Shown: positions 62,205-64,000 of the stretch, one piece after another | Numbering within the stretch: the first letter of the stretch is position 1 | Layout: each line of letters opens with the position of its first letter | DNA from: Arcticibacterium sp964021845 | GTDB lineage: Bacteria > Bacteroidota > Bacteroidia > Cytophagales > Spirosomataceae | Length of the DNA stretch: 64,000 bases | NCBI RefSeq assembly: GCF_964021845.1 | Contig: NZ_CAXHZC010000008.1 | Location: forward strand, 62,001 to 126,000 | Reading direction: 5' to 3' | The notes under the pieces: generated by a model | What the model was told of the DNA's origin: nothing | What the model saw: only the letters and a program-made list of their open reading frames with translations | Database searches by the model: none | Position numbers and translations under genes: made by a program

Positions 62205-64000
62205 TTGATAAAAAGTCTGAAAATAGGATTTAGGGCATTTTGGCTCCTCATTCTACTAATAGTAGCTATGGGTGCTATGCTTTTCTATGCTTTGCAATAT
62301 TCCGAGTTTCAGACCGACATGAGTCAGAAGGCGGCCAACTGGCTTTCAGAAAAACTTGGGTCAAAGGTAACGGTAGGAAATGTACAAATTTCTTGGTTAG
62401 ATGAGATAAGGCTAGAAGATGTCAATATAAAAGATTTAGACGGGCGAGACATGATTTATGTTCGCGAGGTTTATGTTAACTGTAAAACTAATTTTACACT
62501 AAAAGGCGACCAGGTTATCAATTTCGATAATAACCTCGATTTTGTGATGCTCAAAGAGCCCGACGTAAAGCTTATAAGAGAGGAGAATGGAAAGCTTAAT
62601 ATTGATGCTTGGATTAGCAAAGCAGCTTCTCTAAGGGCAAAGAGAGACACGCTAAACCCTCGAAGTACGAAATCTTTTACCATAGATGAAGCAGTAATTC
62701 AGAATGGTACATTTCAACTTACGGATGATTTTAAGGAGCTTTATCCAGAAGAACTTTTTGACTACTCTAACTTCAAAATAAAGAACATCACAGGAAATGT
62801 GAAAGATTTCTTTATTCATAGAGACACCATCACTTTTCACGGAACTAACATTAAAGGTTTAGAGCCAAGAAGCAACCTTGTTATAAAAGGAATTGATACT
62901 GACTTCTTTTATTCCAAGAAACAGATTCTGCTTCAAAACTTAGTAGCTAAAATTAATAACTCCGTTATCAAGGATTTCATAGGCATGTATTATGACAAGC
63001 CTTCAGATTTAAATAGGTTTAATACGCATGTACGTTTAAAGGCTAAGCTTAAAAACTCAGTTTTTGATTCTCAAGATTTGGGGAGAATGTCCATGGCAAT
63101 GTATGCTTATAACGAAAACTATAGGGTAGATGCCAATTTGAGCGGATTGGTTTCTGACCTTTATTTTGAAAATGCCAAGGTTGGTTTTGGAGAACAAAGT
63201 TATTTGGCAGGAAAAGGACATTTTAAAGGTTTGCCAGATGTTCAGAATGCTTTTTACCACATGGAGGTTTCGCCTTCTTTTATAAATGCTCCAGATGCTA
63301 AGCAATATGCGGGCATAGATAATTACAACAAGTATGTAGAGAAGTTTGGCAAGGTGAATTTTGAAGGTCTTTTTAAAGGGACTTTTGAAGATTTCTTTAC
63401 TGATGCAAAAGTTAACTCGTCCAATCTTGGCTCTGTAAACGGTAAGGTTCTTTTTGAAGTAGAGCCAATAACAAAGTTGCCAACTTATAATACGGACATA
63501 ATAGAAAGTAAAATTCATTTAGGAAAGCTGACCAATAACCAGAAATTAAAAGACATCTCATTTAAAGGGAAACTTATTGGAGCGGGTTCTAGTCTAAATG
63601 ACGCCTCTTTTGACATGGATGGCCTTATTGATAAAATCTGGTTCAATAATTATAACTTCAGAAACATCAAAGTTGATGGCTTACTTCGTCAGTCTGTTTT
63701 TGATGGAAATGTGGTGGTAAACGACCCAAACTTAAATGCTTCCGTTAATGGACGTGTAGACTTTAACCCAGAGCAAAACCAATTTAGAATTAATGGTCAG
63801 ATAGATAAAAGTAACTTAATGCCTCTGGGTTTTACGGACGAGCCTATTCAGTTAGTCACCGAATTTAATTTCGACTTTGATGGTAATAAACTAGATAATT
63901 GGTTAGGTCAGGCAGCGTTTAAAAATACTTTTGTTAATAGAGAAGACCGAAACTTGGTTATTGATGATTTAAAATTTCTAAGCAGAAAAGAGAAGAATCA
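62205..64000 (+). CDS. TamB-like translocation/assembly protein, 5' part (runs off the window)
   Basis: At least 598 residues with no stop before base 64000. One N-terminal membrane helix (about 12-33), then KAANWLSEKLGSKVTVGNV and WLDEIRLEDVNIKDLDGRDM, a pattern typical of AsmA/TamB proteins. The rest is beta-rich, as in the long periplasmic groove that carries lipids to the outer membrane. The frame opens at 62160; TTG at 62205 is the best start since no ATG precedes the helix. The divergent placement next to tsaD is familiar from Bacteroidota genomes. Confidence 0.85.
   Translation, partial: MIKSLKIGFRAFWLLILLIVAMGAMLFYALQYSEFQTDMSQKAANWLSEKLGSKVTVGNVQISWLDEIRLEDVNIKDLDGRDMIYVREVYVNCKTNFTLKGDQVINFDNNLDFVMLKEPDVKLIREENGKLNIDAWISKAASLRAKRDTLNPRSTKSFTIDEAVIQNGTFQLTDDFKELYPEELFDYSNFKIKNITGNVKDFFIHRDTITFHGTNIKGLEPRSNLVIKGIDTDFFYSKKQILLQNLVAKINNSVIKDFIGMYYDKPSDLNRFNTHVRLKAKLKNSVFDSQDLGRMSMAMYAYNENYRVDANLSGLVSDLYFENAKVGFGEQSYLAGKGHFKGLPDVQNAFYHMEVSPSFINAPDAKQYAGIDNYNKYVEKFGKVNFEGLFKGTFEDFFTDAKVNSSNLGSVNGKVLFEVEPITKLPTYNTDIIESKIHLGKLTNNQKLKDISFKGKLIGAGSSLNDASFDMDGLIDKIWFNNYNFRNIKVDGLLRQSVFDGNVVVNDPNLNASVNGRVDFNPEQNQFRINGQIDKSNLMPLGFTDEPIQLVTEFNFDFDGNKLDNWLGQAAFKNTFVNREDRNLVIDDLKFLSRKEKN

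Noticed and set aside
62652..63518. - strand frames inside the tamB-like gene
   Set aside because: Antisense shadows of a long coding frame that stays open to the window end.
1..64000. CRISPR arrays, rRNA, tRNA, prophage or intact insertion sequences
   Set aside because: No regular direct repeats with spacers, no clover-leaf patterns noticed in the gaps, and no integrase or complete transposase gene. A tRNAscan or Infernal run could still find a small RNA that I missed.

Overview
The window looks like a chromosomal piece of a low-GC Bacteroidota bacterium, most likely of the Cytophagales type. The case rests on the type IX secretion genes porU and porV, a complete Na+-translocating NADH:quinone reductase operon with a Bacteroidota-type promoter, many SCxxx lipoprotein signals, a divergent tsaD/tamB-like pair, and start sites that mostly lack a clear Shine-Dalgarno sequence. 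The genus cannot be fixed from this sequence alone. I saw no rRNA, tRNA, CRISPR array or intact insertion sequence.

Region 1 (1-6350) is the accessory part. A decayed IS5-type transposase fragment (1-187) is followed by a compact lasso-peptide gene cluster, all on the + strand. Its genes are a PqqD-like leader-binding protein (B1), a transglutaminase-like leader peptidase (B2), an asparagine-synthetase-like macrolactam cyclase (C), a 40-residue precursor at 2992-3114, an HPr-kinase-like protein and a 678-residue protein. The C-terminal half of that last protein looks like a squalene-hopene/terpene cyclase barrel with a DxDST motif. The precursor ends in Ser, the residue that HPr-kinase-like enzymes phosphorylate in paeninodin-type lasso peptides. 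No ABC exporter or isopeptidase is present. A short convergent gene (6139-6342) looks like a Nif11-type peptide. The cyclase-like protein, as a possible second tailoring step, is the best candidate here for something undescribed.

Region 2 (6400-17600) is a mixed block: a CDP-paratose-epimerase-like protein, L-2-hydroxyglutarate oxidase, a WYL regulator with a GyrI-like protein, a secreted type-B carboxylesterase divergent from a NUDIX-type regulator with a broken catalytic box, a Skp-like lipoprotein, a penicillin-acylase-family protein overlapping a small membrane protein, and a rhodanese.

Region 3 (17580-38700) is mostly core genome: porU-porV, a SprT-like protein, cysS, an amidase, an M28 peptidase, a coiled-coil membrane protein, a kinase-like orphan, an overlapping MazG-like/YggS/DUF423 operon, a collagen-like lipoprotein, a TPR protein, dihydroorotase, ispH, a Wzi-like barrel, ferritin and a 52-residue Cys-rich protein.

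Region 4 (38700-64000) holds an SLC12-like transporter, lptB, recJ, a BamA-like protein, a DUF1508 protein, ilvE, an S41 protease, nqrABCDEF-apbE with a convergent NqrM-like gene, CBS and SixA proteins, a nuclease-fold protein, a GbsR-type regulator, a class A penicillin-binding protein, tsaD, and the 5' part of a tamB-like gene that runs off the window. Hairpin terminators separate many of these units.
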